DNA of 64,000 nt, from contig NZ_JAQIVI010000413.1 of the NCBI RefSeq assembly GCF_028618695.1, positions 11,443 to 75,442 on the forward strand. The letters run 5' to 3'. The notes beneath the pieces are model-generated. The model did no database searches. It saw only the letters and a program-made list of their open reading frames with translations, and had not been told where the DNA came from. The number at the start of each line of letters is the position of its first letter. The stretch's first letter is position 1. Positions 49,181 to 58,590 of the stretch are shown piece after piece. Both the position numbers and the translations under genes were made by a program. The stretch comes from Natrinema soli. GTDB lineage: Archaea; Halobacteriota; Halobacteria; Halobacteriales; Natrialbaceae.

Positions 49181-50042
49181 AAAATAACGGCTCTGTTGAA
49201 ATGATTAGAACATGATGTGTTTGGCACCCTCTGCGATAAGTACAGCTAATACAGGTAACGGAACCGGCATTTATTCCCCTGATAGTTGTCAGGAAGAGTG
49301 TGCTGAATCTAGAAGTTACATTCAGCAAGATTACGGCGGGTTCAGAATAAAAACCCGGATACCGATTTATACTAAGTCAACGTATCTATCGTATGGCACG
49401 GAATCGTTCTCAGCCAGATGAATCGAGAGTGATTACTAGACCTGGTATCAAAATGTCACTGCTCGCCACCAGTGACGATACCGACGGTGCGTGGAGTCTA
49501 ATCGAAAACGAGGCCAATCCCGGCCAAGGTCCCGCACCCCACTGGCACAAGGAGATGATTGAGGGATTCTACATTCTAGAGGGGAAGGTCGATTTCGAAA
49601 TCGATGACGAAGACCGGCGGGCGGGGCCAGACGAATTCGTCTTAGTGCCACCTCGGAGGGTCCACACGTTCACCGTAGTTTCGGACGAACCGGCGAGGTA
49701 TCTGATCTTGGTCTCGCCTGGTGGACTCGAGGAATACTTCAAGGAAATACAGGAGTTGAGAGCCGGAGTAGATGAGTGGCCCCCATCTGATATGGCCCCC
49801 GTTATTGAGGTGATGGAACGCTACGATACCTACCTTCCACCTGTTGAGTAATACGTGCTAACCGCCAAGCCTGCATTTTAATGTCTCAGTTGGTCACCGG
49901 GTTACGCTATGCATTCAGCACGGTTCTACAAATATATTCGATATCTGATATATGGGCTAGCGTTAGGTTCGCACATGTAGTGAGCATGCGTTTCACACTA
50001 AAATACATATGAAGAATAGGATTTCAACAGAGCCAAAATAAC
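49181..50042. mobile_element. 846-bp non-autonomous transposon carrying a cupin gene
   Basis: The element spans 49189-50034. Its ends are perfect 14-bp inverted repeats: GGCTCTGTTGAAAT at 49189-49202 and ATTTCAACAGAGCC at 50021-50034. It is flanked by identical 8-bp direct repeats AAAATAAC at 49181-49188 and 50035-50042. An 8-bp duplication is characteristic of IS6-family transposition, and the termini resemble haloarchaeal IS6-type ends as I recall them. No transposase is inside; the only gene is the cupin at 49393-49851. The element must be moved by a transposase elsewhere. Confidence 0.85.
49393..49851 (+). CDS. Cupin-domain protein, passenger of a mobile element
   Basis: 152 residues, single cupin barrel. 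Motif 1, PHWHKEMIEGFYILEGKVDF, has two His and a Glu as metal ligands; motif 2, PRRVHTFTVVSD, provides the last His. Enzymatic role (isomerase, dioxygenase or sensor) cannot be told. A TATA box (tttatacta, 49366-49374) about 23 bases upstream supports ATG 49393. Codon use (att, cta, gag-gga) is more AT-rich than neighbouring genes, and the gene lies inside a transposon-like unit, so recent acquisition is likely. Confidence 0.88.
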   Translation: MARNRSQPDESRVITRPGIKMSLLATSDDTDGAWSLIENEANPGQGPAPHWHKEMIEGFYILEGKVDFEIDDEDRRAGPDEFVLVPPRRVHTFTVVSDEPARYLILVSPGGLEEYFKEIQELRAGVDEWPPSDMAPVIEVMERYDTYLPPVE

Positions 50043-50320
50043 CAAACGGAACAGAACACGTCCGATTTTCTCTTACCTCCCGCTGAAGGGATGCTCCATA
50101 CCCTCTCCTCCTTCGTTTTCGGAGGGAGACGCGATCCGCGGACAGCGCGAGCGACCCGAGAGATCGCTCGCTCGCATCGACACCCACCGGAACGAACTCG
50201 AGCGACGGGAGCAGGGTCTCCCTGGAGCGGACTGCTTGATACGAAACTTATTTTGGTTACTAACCGGCAATCATGTACCCGATATTGGTTATTTATTGGG
50301 GCGCTCTCCGAGAAAGGAGT
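50043..50320. other. Intergenic, nothing recognised
   Basis: 278 bases between the mobile element and the DUF2061 gene. It holds an imperfect inverted repeat of gagcg/cgctc blocks (50145-50180) but no convincing gene. Confidence 0.4.
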
Positions 50321-50560
50321 ATGGGACGGAACGTGGTTTCCCGGTCCGCTATTCAGGCCCAGAAACGGGCTATCGTCAAGACGCTCTGCTATCGGCTGTT
50401 CATGATGCTGATCACGATACTCGTCGCGTGGTTGATCGTTGATGACGTGAGCGCCGCGATAAATATTGGAATTCTAACTAATATACTGAAGACGGGCACG
50501 TACTACGTCTATGAGCGGACATGGGACCACATTACGTGGGGAGTACTGCCCGACTCGTGA
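50321..50560 (+). CDS. DUF2061 small membrane protein
   Basis: 79 residues. AIVKTLCYRLFMMLITILVA and YVYERTWDHITWG are the signature of DUF2061, a two-helix membrane protein family (some homologues are fused to APS kinase). ATG 50321 (MGRNVVSRSAIQAQKRA) gives the usual length. Function unknown. It is isolated in a gene-poor, decayed region. Confidence 0.85.
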   Translation: MGRNVVSRSAIQAQKRAIVKTLCYRLFMMLITILVAWLIVDDVSAAINIGILTNILKTGTYYVYERTWDHITWGVLPDS

Positions 50561-52039
50561 TCTCCGTCGGGTCCTCGTTCTTCCCGGCCGCTCGGCGTCT
50601 GGGCCGACGAGAGTACTCGATCCGTTCGCAGATCCACTCGAATCGATCGGCGGTACTAATGAGCGGGACTGCAGATCCATCGGAGACCAGTCACACGGTC
50701 TCGAGGCGGACGATGGACTATAGTAGCCACTGAAAGTCAATCCACGCCTGATCGCATGACAGCGTTTCGATCAGGTGAACAGTGGATTTCAGTAACAACT
50801 ATAGTTCGTGCGGCGTCGCTTCGCGCGTCACAGCGTAGGATCGCCGGCGGAGACGGGAGTCGGCAGAGCGATGGTGAGTCGAAGCGTGACCGGTTGGAAG
50901 CCGAAACCGATCCCGCGACGGATATCCGCGAGCGTTTCGACGGCGGCAGCCACGCGCCCGACGTGCGCGAACTGATCGGCCACGAGCACATGCTGCCGTC
51001 GTCGACGAACCCGTCGATACCCTACACCGAGATTATCAACACGTTCGACAAACTGGACGAGCGAACGTTTCGACGATACGCTCGAGAATGCTCGTATCCG
51101 GATCGATATATGGTATTCTCACCGGTGATTCGTCTGAATTTACTTCTGAATGCCATCAAAACTCGATTCCCCTCCAAACTATATCTGGCAAAGACCAAAT
51201 TTTCGGTTGAGGTTCGTTGGATTCCGATGTGTATACGTTGTTTCGACTCACACCTCCGTTTCCGATCATCAATTACGTGTCTCATCATCTATTTCATATT
51301 ATAGTAGTGTATAAAACCCGCAATTCTTTTACTACTGCTCACTCGACTGCTCATCCACGAACTCTGAAAGCTGGTAATGCCCCTTTCGAGAGTAGGAGGC
51401 GCGTTGTAATTCAGTTTCGCTCGGTATATTTGAGCGAACCGTTCTCCACTAATTGAGCGAGGAAAATCAAAAGACCGTAACCCTCGACGAGAACCAGATG
51501 TCAGAGAGATCGTTGCTCTCGGTCAATCGATGCAGAAATACGGCAGTAGGATGAGGCCCTCGTCGTCCGAAGATTGCGGCATCAGGAATCAGCATCGACC
51601 CGGTATGTATTGTAGTATATTCTCAATATAGACGCCGGTCAAATAATGGAAATTATTCATCATTTATTCCTCTAACTATATGATTTCCTCATAATTGTAT
51701 CTTGTTGGATATAGAAATACTAAAATAAAAGTATAAAATTTACATAAATGAGAGGTCTAGGGCTAACTAGCCGATTCATACGGTGTGAGCCGGTAACCGT
51801 TCCAGTTTTGACCCTCCAGATGACCGCGCCGGGTCGCAGAGTTCGTCAACGGAGACGGGCTGGACCCCGTCACCCGTTTCGACATCATCGGTGTCCATAC
51901 TCGAGACGTAGCGATGGTCGACAGCGTCGGTGTCGGCGCTCACGTCACTGAGACACTCGAATTCGGATTCTACGAGGAGATCCACCCCCCTCGCGCTGTT
52001 CGAACTAGGGACGAATCCAGTGTTCTCGTTTACGGCGAC
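50561..52039. other. Gene-poor AT-rich stretch
   Basis: No recognisable intact gene. An open frame at 50756-51304 reads ELIGHEHMLPSSTNPSIPYT then KLDERTFRRYARE but matches no family I know and ends in AT-rich sequence; it may be a relic. Bases 51600-51760 are the most AT-rich part of the window. A frame on the minus strand at 51780-52035 (RYVSSMDTDDVETGDGV) continues from the FabG remnant and is also unrecognised. Confidence 0.4.
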
Positions 52040-52560
52040 GAATCGCTCGAGGGGGACGTCGTCGCGCAGTACCTCTTGGATCTCGTCGGGGATTGCCTCG
52101 ATATCTCGGTGCGCGTGAAGCCGGTGCGATGCAGTTCGCCGTCGCCCCGACCCCGCAGTTCGAGTGCGAGCGAGCGGGTGAAGCCGAAGAGGCCGCTTTT
52201 CGCCGCTGCATAGTTTGCTTGACCGACGTTGCCCTGTATCCCGATCACGCTCGAGATGGTGATTACTCGGCCGTCGTTGACGGTCTCGAGGTCGTCGTAG
52301 AACGCCTTGGTGCAGGTAAACGCCCCGTAGAGCAAGACTCAATCACGCTGGGCCAGTCATGGGACTCATTCTAGTGAGCGGACAGTCGCTCGTGATACCC
52401 GCGTTGCTGACGAGAATGTCGATCGGTCCGAACGTCTCGAGGACCGCCTCGCGCATCGCGTCGATCTCGGCGCGATCGGTGACGTCAACTTGGATCGGAT
52501 GGGCCGCTCCCTCGGCGTCGGCGTCGGTGTTCGCGTCGGCGACCCCGTGAGCTCCGGTCA
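52040..52560 (-). pseudogene. FabG-type SDR remnant, several frameshifts, C-terminus lost
   Basis: Pieces in order: GAAHPIQVDVTDRAEID and FGPIDILVSNAGIT (52343-52560 frame), then GRVITISSVIGIQGNVGQAN, YAAAKSGLFGFTRSLALELR (52100-52335 frame, catalytic Ser-Tyr-Lys), then DIEAIPDEIQEVLRDDVPLE (third frame). The glycine-rich N-terminus and the last 30 residues are missing. The remnant abuts the aldehyde dehydrogenase gene divergently and was probably a 3-oxoacyl reductase or sugar-acid dehydrogenase. Confidence 0.8.
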
Positions 52561-52614
52561 CCGGCGACCGATACCACAATTCATGTATACGAGCGCCCCG
52601 AACACTCGCATGAA

Positions 52615-54063
52615 ATGTCGACGGTGCACGCCAATTATATCGACGGCCAGTGGAACGAATCGGAAAGCGGTGACACCTTCGAGGTTCGAAATCCTGCAAA
52701 TACCGACGAAGTCGTGGGACAATATCAATCGTCGACGCGAGCGGACGTCGAAACGGCGATAGACGCAGCGGTCGCCGCTCAAGACGAGTGGGCCGATACG
52801 CCCGGTCCGAGCCGCGGACAGATCCTCAAAGAAACCGGAAACCGCCTCGCGGCGCGCAAAGATGAGGCGACGGAGACCTTGGTCAGAGAGGAAGGTAAAA
52901 CCCGCAGCGAGGCCGCCGGCGAAGTCCAGCGTGCGATCGATATCTTCGCATACTACGCCGAGAAGGCCCGCGACCTCGGTGGAACGTCGAAGGCCCCGAG
53001 CGCGCCCGGAAAGGATCTCTATACGAAGCCCGAGCCGCTGGGAACGGTCGGCCTCATTACGCCGTGGAACTACCCCATCGCGATTCCGGCTTGGAAACTG
53101 GCGCCCGCGCTCGCGACCGGAAATACGCTGATCATCAAACCCGCTTCGGAGGCGCCGAACGTGACCCGGATCGTTTTCGAGTGTCTCGACGAAGCGAGAC
53201 TGCCGGACGGCGTCGCGAACTTCGTTACGGGTTCGGGAAGCGAAGTGGGTGCACCGCTAGCGTCCAACGACGACATCGACGCCGTGTCGTTTACCGGCAG
53301 CACGGAGGTCGGAACGACGGTCGCCCAAACGGCGGCGGACGATCTGAAGCGCGTCCAGTGTGAGATGGGCGGCAAAAACCCCACGGTGGTCATGCCGAGT
53401 GCCGACATCGACAACGCCGTCGACATCGTTGGCGTCGGTGCGTTCGGAACGACCGGCCAATCCTGTACTGCCTGTTCCCGCGCGATCGTCCACGAAGACG
53501 TCGCCGACGAGTTCGTCGACGCGATCACCGACTACGCGGAATCGCTCGAAGTCGGCCCCGGTCTCGAGGACCCCGACATGGGACCGCACGTCAGCCGAAG
53601 CGAACTCGAGTCGACGCTCGAGTACGTCGATGTCGCTCGAGAGGACGGGGCGACGGTACGGACCGGTGGCGGCGAGCCCGACGGTGACGGGTACGACGGG
53701 TTCTTCGTCGAACCGACCGTCGTCACCGATGTCGAAAGCGAGATGCGGATCGCTCAGGAGGAAGTCTTCGGGCCAGTGCTCGCTGTCATCACGGTCGGCG
53801 ATTTCGAGGAGGCCCTCGCGGTAGCGAACGATGTCGAATACGGACTGTCCGCGAGCATCGTCACGCAGGATCTCACGGAGGCCAACCAGTTCGTTGAGGA
53901 TGTCGAGGCCGGCGTCGCGAAGGTAAACGAGAAGACGACGGGGCTGGAACTTCACGTTCCGTTCGGCGGCTACAAGAACTCTTCGACGAACACGTATCGG
54001 GAACAGGGCGATGCCGGACTCGACTTCTTCACGAGCACGAAAACGGTCTACATGAACTACTGA
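52615..54063 (+). CDS. Aldehyde dehydrogenase, 2-oxoglutarate-semialdehyde (2,5-dioxovalerate) dehydrogenase-like
   Basis: 482 residues. It shows TPWNYPIAIPAWKLAPALA (cofactor binding), FTGSTEVG, the general-base Glu in CEMGGKNP and the catalytic Cys in TTGQSCTACSR, then EEVFGPVLAV. Resemblance is to the haloarchaeal 2-oxoglutarate semialdehyde dehydrogenase of pentose oxidation, and the next gene is a DHDPS-family enzyme that can supply this semialdehyde. A TATA box (tgtatac, 52583-52589) about 29 bases before ATG 52615 supports the start. Confidence 0.9.
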   Translation: MSTVHANYIDGQWNESESGDTFEVRNPANTDEVVGQYQSSTRADVETAIDAAVAAQDEWADTPGPSRGQILKETGNRLAARKDEATETLVREEGKTRSEAAGEVQRAIDIFAYYAEKARDLGGTSKAPSAPGKDLYTKPEPLGTVGLITPWNYPIAIPAWKLAPALATGNTLIIKPASEAPNVTRIVFECLDEARLPDGVANFVTGSGSEVGAPLASNDDIDAVSFTGSTEVGTTVAQTAADDLKRVQCEMGGKNPTVVMPSADIDNAVDIVGVGAFGTTGQSCTACSRAIVHEDVADEFVDAITDYAESLEVGPGLEDPDMGPHVSRSELESTLEYVDVAREDGATVRTGGGEPDGDGYDGFFVEPTVVTDVESEMRIAQEEVFGPVLAVITVGDFEEALAVANDVEYGLSASIVTQDLTEANQFVEDVEAGVAKVNEKTTGLELHVPFGGYKNSSTNTYREQGDAGLDFFTSTKTVYMNY

Positions 54064-54278
54064 CGTCCCGTCAAGGGACGTGCGGAGCCGAATAGCCAAT
54101 TTCGATCATCTCGAACGATTCCTCTCTTGGGCCTATTTTCGCAGGTTAGTAGTCGAAGCGGAACGAGCCACCGATCCGGACCGTACGGTCCGACGGCCGT
54201 TCGTCGAACGCCGGCGATTTCGTCGCTCAATTGGCCGTAGACGATGGTTTTATGCCAATTGCCGCCACAAACCAATCT

Positions 54279-55217
54279 ATGGCCTTGTCTGCCGAGCAGG
54301 TGCAGGAGCACCTCCGTGGCGTAGCTGTCGGATTGCTTACACCTTTCGATGAAGACGGCGAAATCGAATACGAGAAGATAACGGAAAACGCGAGAGCGCT
54401 CCACGACAAAGGAGTCGGAACGTTCCTCGCGACCGCAAACATCAGCGAGTACCACTCGCTGTCACAGAGCGAACGGGTCGCAGCCGCCGAAGCAACCCTC
54501 GACGGCCTTCCGGAAAGCGCCTGTGTGCTTGCGGGCGTCGGCGGGAGCACGGCCGGCGCTCAGGAACTCGCTCGAGAGTACGAACAGCTCGGAGTCGACG
54601 CGATGATGGTCATGCCGCCCGACCACACCTACCTCCACGAAGAGGGACTCCTCGAGTACTATCGGAAGCTCGGAGCGAGTACCGAACGACCGCTCGTCCC
54701 CTACGTCCGCGGGTTCAATCCGTCCGTCGACTACCTCGGGAAACTCACGCGACTCGACTGCGTCGTCGGTATCAAGTACGCGCTGAAAGACAGCGTGAAA
54801 CTCGGCGCCGGAATCGCAGCGGGTAACGACGACGTCGTTTGGGTCAACGGCCTCGCGGAACCCTTTGCAGTCGCCTACTGGGCGGAAGGTGTCGAAGGGT
54901 TCTCTGCGGGTGTGAGCAACTTCCGTCCGGAGATCGGACTCGAACTGTTCGACGCGCTCTCCGACGGTGACTGGGACCGTGCGCGGGAGCTCCGAAACAT
55001 CTGTCTCCCGTATCAGAACCTCCGCGACGAATACGGTGAGAACAACGAGATTCCGGGAGCCGTCAGCGTTCCCGTCGTCAAGAAGGGGCTCGAACTTGCC
55101 GGGCTCCACGGCGGGGACATCCGCGAGCCGATCCGTCCGCTTCCCGATCAGATCGAACGCGAAGCCGAAGAGCGCTACGACGAACTCGAAGATAACATCG
55201 ACCGCTTGATCACGTAA
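54279..55217 (+). CDS. DHDPS/NAL-family enzyme: keto-deoxy sugar acid dehydratase or aldolase
   Basis: 312 residues from ATG 54279, a (beta/alpha)8 barrel. VAVGLLTPFDEDGEIEYEKI is the family start; the Schiff-base Lys lies in VVGIKYALKD and the Tyr in VPYVRGFNPSVDY. Candidate reactions are 5-dehydro-4-deoxyglucarate dehydratase, 2-keto-3-deoxypentonate dehydratase (both give 2-oxoglutarate semialdehyde, used by the preceding gene) or KDG aldolase. TTTTATG at 54247-54253 is a TATA box 27 bases before 54279, so the in-frame ATG 54252 and TTG 54231 are unlikely starts. Confidence 0.88.
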   Translation: MALSAEQVQEHLRGVAVGLLTPFDEDGEIEYEKITENARALHDKGVGTFLATANISEYHSLSQSERVAAAEATLDGLPESACVLAGVGGSTAGAQELAREYEQLGVDAMMVMPPDHTYLHEEGLLEYYRKLGASTERPLVPYVRGFNPSVDYLGKLTRLDCVVGIKYALKDSVKLGAGIAAGNDDVVWVNGLAEPFAVAYWAEGVEGFSAGVSNFRPEIGLELFDALSDGDWDRARELRNICLPYQNLRDEYGENNEIPGAVSVPVVKKGLELAGLHGGDIREPIRPLPDQIEREAEERYDELEDNIDRLIT

Positions 55218-55261
55218 GACGACGATTCGCCGTCTTCAGTGCAGTCGACTACCTGTTTTTT
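55216..55261 (+). terminator. Hairpin plus T-run after the DHDPS-family gene
   Basis: AAGACG (55216-55221) pairs with CGTCTT (55231-55236), and a T6 run follows at 55256-55261. Archaeal termination needs mainly the T-run; this is the clearest case in the window. Confidence 0.5.
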
Positions 55262-55361
55262 GTTGTCGCAGTACATCGCGTCTACGATCATGCCTGCATC
55301 GCAAGCGATTCTACTATCCACCCTGCTGATCAACCCGACGGAAACAGAAACGGAACGGTCG

Positions 55362-56657
55362 TTAGAAGAAGTAGTTGTTCGGGACGTAGACTGAGACCTC
55401 CGGCACGAGTGCGACGATCAGAATGACAATCAAGAGCGGAATGTAGAACAATACCATCGCTCGCATGACCGTCTCGAGGGACGCGTCGGTCACCTTCTCC
55501 AGCACGAAGAGGACGGAGCCCAGCGGTGGTGTGACGACGCCGGTCATGAGCGAGAGGATCATCACGATCCCGAAGTGAATCGGATCGATCCCGAGCGTTC
55601 CGATGATCGGCATCAGGATCGGTACCATAATCATGATCGTAGCAGTGATGCTCATGAACGTCCCGATGAGCATGAACAGCGGGACGAAGATCAGGATCGC
55701 AATCGTCGGATCCGTCGTGAATCCTGTGATTGCGTCGGCCAGCAGTATCGGGATCCGGAGCTGCAATGCGACGAGGCCATACAGCATTGCCAGGGAGATG
55801 ATAAACAGAATGGAGAACGTTTCGACCATTCCTTCCTGGAACTCCTCGAGGAGAATTTCGCCGGTCAGCGAGCCCTGATAGAAGCCGAGTGCGATCGCAT
55901 AGACGACCGCGACCGCGCCGGCTTCCGTCGCGGTGAACATCCCGGAGAGAATACCGCCGACGATGAAGACGGGAATGAGTAGCGCGGGTAAGGCGTTGAC
56001 GAATTCCCGTCCGATCGTCCGAAGCCCGACGGCCTCACCTTTCCCGTATCCTTTCCACCGGACGACGAGATACGTGAAGATGGAGAGGACGCCAGCCAGT
56101 AGGAGCCCCGGGACGATCCCGGCGAGAAACAGGGCACCGATCGACTCTTCGGCTAACACGCCGTACAGAATGATCGGCACGCTCGGCGGGATGATCGGGC
56201 CGATAATCGACGACGCACCGGTGACACCGATCGCCGTTTTCTTGTCGTATCCTTGATCGCGCATCGCGTTGTACTCGACTCGACCGAGCCCCGCAGCGTC
56301 GGCGACTGCCAGCCCGGACATCCCCGAGAAGATGACGCTCGCGCCGATATTGACCTGAGCGATGCCGCCGCGGACTCGCCCGAAGATAGCGCTTGCGAAG
56401 TCGAAGACCTCTGTGGTCATGTCCGTTCTATTCATCAGTCGACCTAACATAAGATAGAACGGGACTGCAAGCAACGTAAACGAGTTCAGCCCGTGCATCA
56501 ACTGATTCGACATCAAGCCGTAATTAAGGGGCGGGCCAAACGGGGAGAGCATGATGAGGATACATGCTGACCCGATCGCGACCGCGACGGGCATGCCAAG
56601 CGCATAGAGGACCAACAATCCCCCGAGGAAAATGAGCCCGATCAGTACTAGCTCCAT
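55362..56657 (-). CDS. dctM: TRAP transporter large permease (DctM)
   Basis: 431 residues with about 12 helices. GASSIIGPIIPPSVPIILYG and SLMTGVVTPPLGSVLFVLEK are DctM hallmarks. It forms the ion-coupled channel of a DctPQM importer. One base separates it from the DctQ gene upstream, so translation is coupled. With the sugar-acid enzymes on both sides, the solute is probably a hexuronate or aldarate, which is inference from context. Confidence 0.95.
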   Translation of the reverse strand: MELVLIGLIFLGGLLVLYALGMPVAVAIGSACILIMLSPFGPPLNYGLMSNQLMHGLNSFTLLAVPFYLMLGRLMNRTDMTTEVFDFASAIFGRVRGGIAQVNIGASVIFSGMSGLAVADAAGLGRVEYNAMRDQGYDKKTAIGVTGASSIIGPIIPPSVPIILYGVLAEESIGALFLAGIVPGLLLAGVLSIFTYLVVRWKGYGKGEAVGLRTIGREFVNALPALLIPVFIVGGILSGMFTATEAGAVAVVYAIALGFYQGSLTGEILLEEFQEGMVETFSILFIISLAMLYGLVALQLRIPILLADAITGFTTDPTIAILIFVPLFMLIGTFMSITATIMIMVPILMPIIGTLGIDPIHFGIVMILSLMTGVVTPPLGSVLFVLEKVTDASLETVMRAMVLFYIPLLIVILIVALVPEVSVYVPNNYFF

Positions 56658-56658
56658 C

Positions 56659-57219
56659 TTACTCTCCCTCCTTATTCGCGTGGGTTCCCTTGTTCATGAG
56701 TTGCTGACTGAAGTCATTCGTCGTTAGTAGAGAACGGAGATTGATTAACTCGTAGAATACCATCATCACGATGAAGGCCGTTATTGTCCCGTATATCCAT
56801 CCCTGTTGTACCGCTGCAACACCGATCATAGGCGTATCCCAGTTCTGAAGTGCCGCACGCAATCCGGCATACCCCAACATGATCAGGAAGACGATCGTCA
56901 AGACCTGTGCAATAGTATCAACGATCATTCCGATCAGCGGAGATCGTTTTTCGAACTGGTCAGAGACGATTGTCATCTTGATATGTTCGCCGTTCCTAGA
57001 GGCGACTGCGGCCCCACCGTATGTTCCGACGATGAGCAAATACCGTGCGAGGGGTTCTGTCCACCATGCACCCCCGCTGATTGGGAGATCGAAGCCACGG
57101 ACGATTATTTGAGCGATCGTCAGCAGCAACATTAGAACGAAAATGAATGTTGCCACATTTAGCACGATCCAATCGTACCATGTGTCTTTTTTTAACCCTA
57201 ATGATTGGTCGATATCCAT
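56659..57219 (-). CDS. dctQ: TRAP transporter small permease (DctQ)
   Basis: 186 residues with four helices (about 20-40, 55-72, 95-115, 140-160). The pattern GGAWWTEPLARYLLIVGTYG then AAVASRNGEHIKM is typical of DctQ. It is the middle gene of dctP-dctQ-dctM. The gap to the receptor gene (57277) is 57 bases. Confidence 0.93.
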   Translation of the reverse strand: MDIDQSLGLKKDTWYDWIVLNVATFIFVLMLLLTIAQIIVRGFDLPISGGAWWTEPLARYLLIVGTYGGAAVASRNGEHIKMTIVSDQFEKRSPLIGMIVDTIAQVLTIVFLIMLGYAGLRAALQNWDTPMIGVAAVQQGWIYGTITAFIVMMVFYELINLRSLLTTNDFSQQLMNKGTHANKEGE

Positions 57220-57276
57220 GGTTAATAATAATGGTCGCTGTAGTATAATAGCACCGATTCAGTGGGACTGTCTCAC

Positions 57277-58311
57277 TCAGATGTTACGCCATTTATCCCA
57301 CGAACCCGCGTAGGTGTTTTCGAATAACCGTTCGACCGCAGGAGCGGCTGCCTCGTAGAACGCCTCTGAGTCGACGCCTTCGACGATTTCCATCCCGTTA
57401 TCTTCGGCTTCAGTGAGTAATTCTTCTTCCGAGTCTCGGGCCCACTGTGTTGCCTCTTCGGTAACTTCATTGACTATTTCGTCGAACAGATCCTGGTCAG
57501 ACTGATCTAATCCGTCATAGAAACGGGTACTGACGTACATCTGCCCACTCTGGGGAAGATGGCTAGTGAGGCTGTAGTAGTCCTGCACTTCCCAGAGGCT
57601 AAGCGAGGCGATTTGGGCCGGTGGACCTTCGGAAGCTCCAACAACTCCCTGCTGAAGGGCCGAATACAGTTCATCGAGTGAGACAGGTGATGGACTCGCA
57701 CCGACCGAGTCCCACGCGTTAACCCATGAATCGTGACTCGGAAGCCGGAGATCCATCCCTTGAACGTCCTCTGGAGTGCGAACTGGCTCGTTCGACGTGT
57801 AATGTCGCATCCCTCTATAGATCCGAGGACCAGCGACCATAATCCCTTCTTCCTCGAGAGCCGGGAACACATCTTCCTGGAACTCGTCCGACTCCATGAT
57901 TCGCTGTTGCTGTTCGAAACTCTCGAGGACGAACGGCGAGTTGAAGAAGTAGTACTCGGGCGCGTGAAGATCGTACGCGTCCGATCCACCGGTGTACATG
58001 TCAATTGCACCTTGCGTCATCAGATCGAATGTCTCGGTCTCTGATCCGTACGAACCGCCGTAGGAGAACTCGACGCTGATGTCACCGTCCGATTCCTCTT
58101 CGATGCGTTGTTTGAATTGTTTGCCCGCGTAGACCGGCGAGGTTCCCTCTTCCATCACGCTAGCAAGCGTGATACTTGTCCCACTGCTGCTACCCCCCAT
58201 ACAACCGGCGAGAGTTGCGATTCCGGACGCGCCGATGCCCATTTTGACGGCTTGGCGGCGCGTCACGTTGGCTAAACGACTGTCCCTACCGGTTGCCTGA
58301 TTGCCAGACAT
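57277..58311 (-). CDS. dctP: TRAP transporter solute-binding protein (DctP), Tat lipoprotein
   Basis: 344 residues. The signal has NVTRRQAVKMGIGASG and lipobox TLAGC, so the mature protein is a lipid-anchored receptor outside the membrane. PEDVQGMDLRLPSHDSWVNA carries the conserved Arg that clamps a carboxylate in DctP receptors. ATG 58311 is the start that gives a normal Tat signal; longer in-frame starts add unrelated sequence. First gene of the transporter operon. Confidence 0.93.
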   Translation of the reverse strand: MSGNQATGRDSRLANVTRRQAVKMGIGASGIATLAGCMGGSSSGTSITLASVMEEGTSPVYAGKQFKQRIEEESDGDISVEFSYGGSYGSETETFDLMTQGAIDMYTGGSDAYDLHAPEYYFFNSPFVLESFEQQQRIMESDEFQEDVFPALEEEGIMVAGPRIYRGMRHYTSNEPVRTPEDVQGMDLRLPSHDSWVNAWDSVGASPSPVSLDELYSALQQGVVGASEGPPAQIASLSLWEVQDYYSLTSHLPQSGQMYVSTRFYDGLDQSDQDLFDEIVNEVTEEATQWARDSEEELLTEAEDNGMEIVEGVDSEAFYEAAAPAVERLFENTYAGSWDKWRNI

Positions 58312-58590
58312 ACTCACACTGTTGTACTGGTAGTATATGAATTTACCCCTATTTTTCCTATGATACCGCGTTGGTCTCTGCCCAGATTTATATCCAAGCC
58401 GCAATCTGAAGTAGTGGGATCGTTCTCAGCGAGTCGAACCGCCACTGGGGCTAGACAGCCTCTGTTCGTCTTGACCGAACCACGACGGTCCTCTAGGAGA
58501 GACATCCGTTGCAACCGACCGATAACACACCTCGAGACGAGCGACCGTCGCCACGGATCACCGATCGAGGGGCAGATGAAACGGAATCGA

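Larger units (their letters stand above)
48405..49188. other. Gene-free stretch holding the second structured element
   Basis: No credible protein gene. It contains the duplicated segments at 48760-48840 and 48889-49115, annotated separately, and ends at the cupin mobile element. Confidence 0.6.

Noticed and set aside
50756..51304. 182-codon plus-strand frame in the AT-rich gap
   Set aside because: No recognisable motif, ends in low-complexity sequence, no promoter. Mentioned only as part of the gap.
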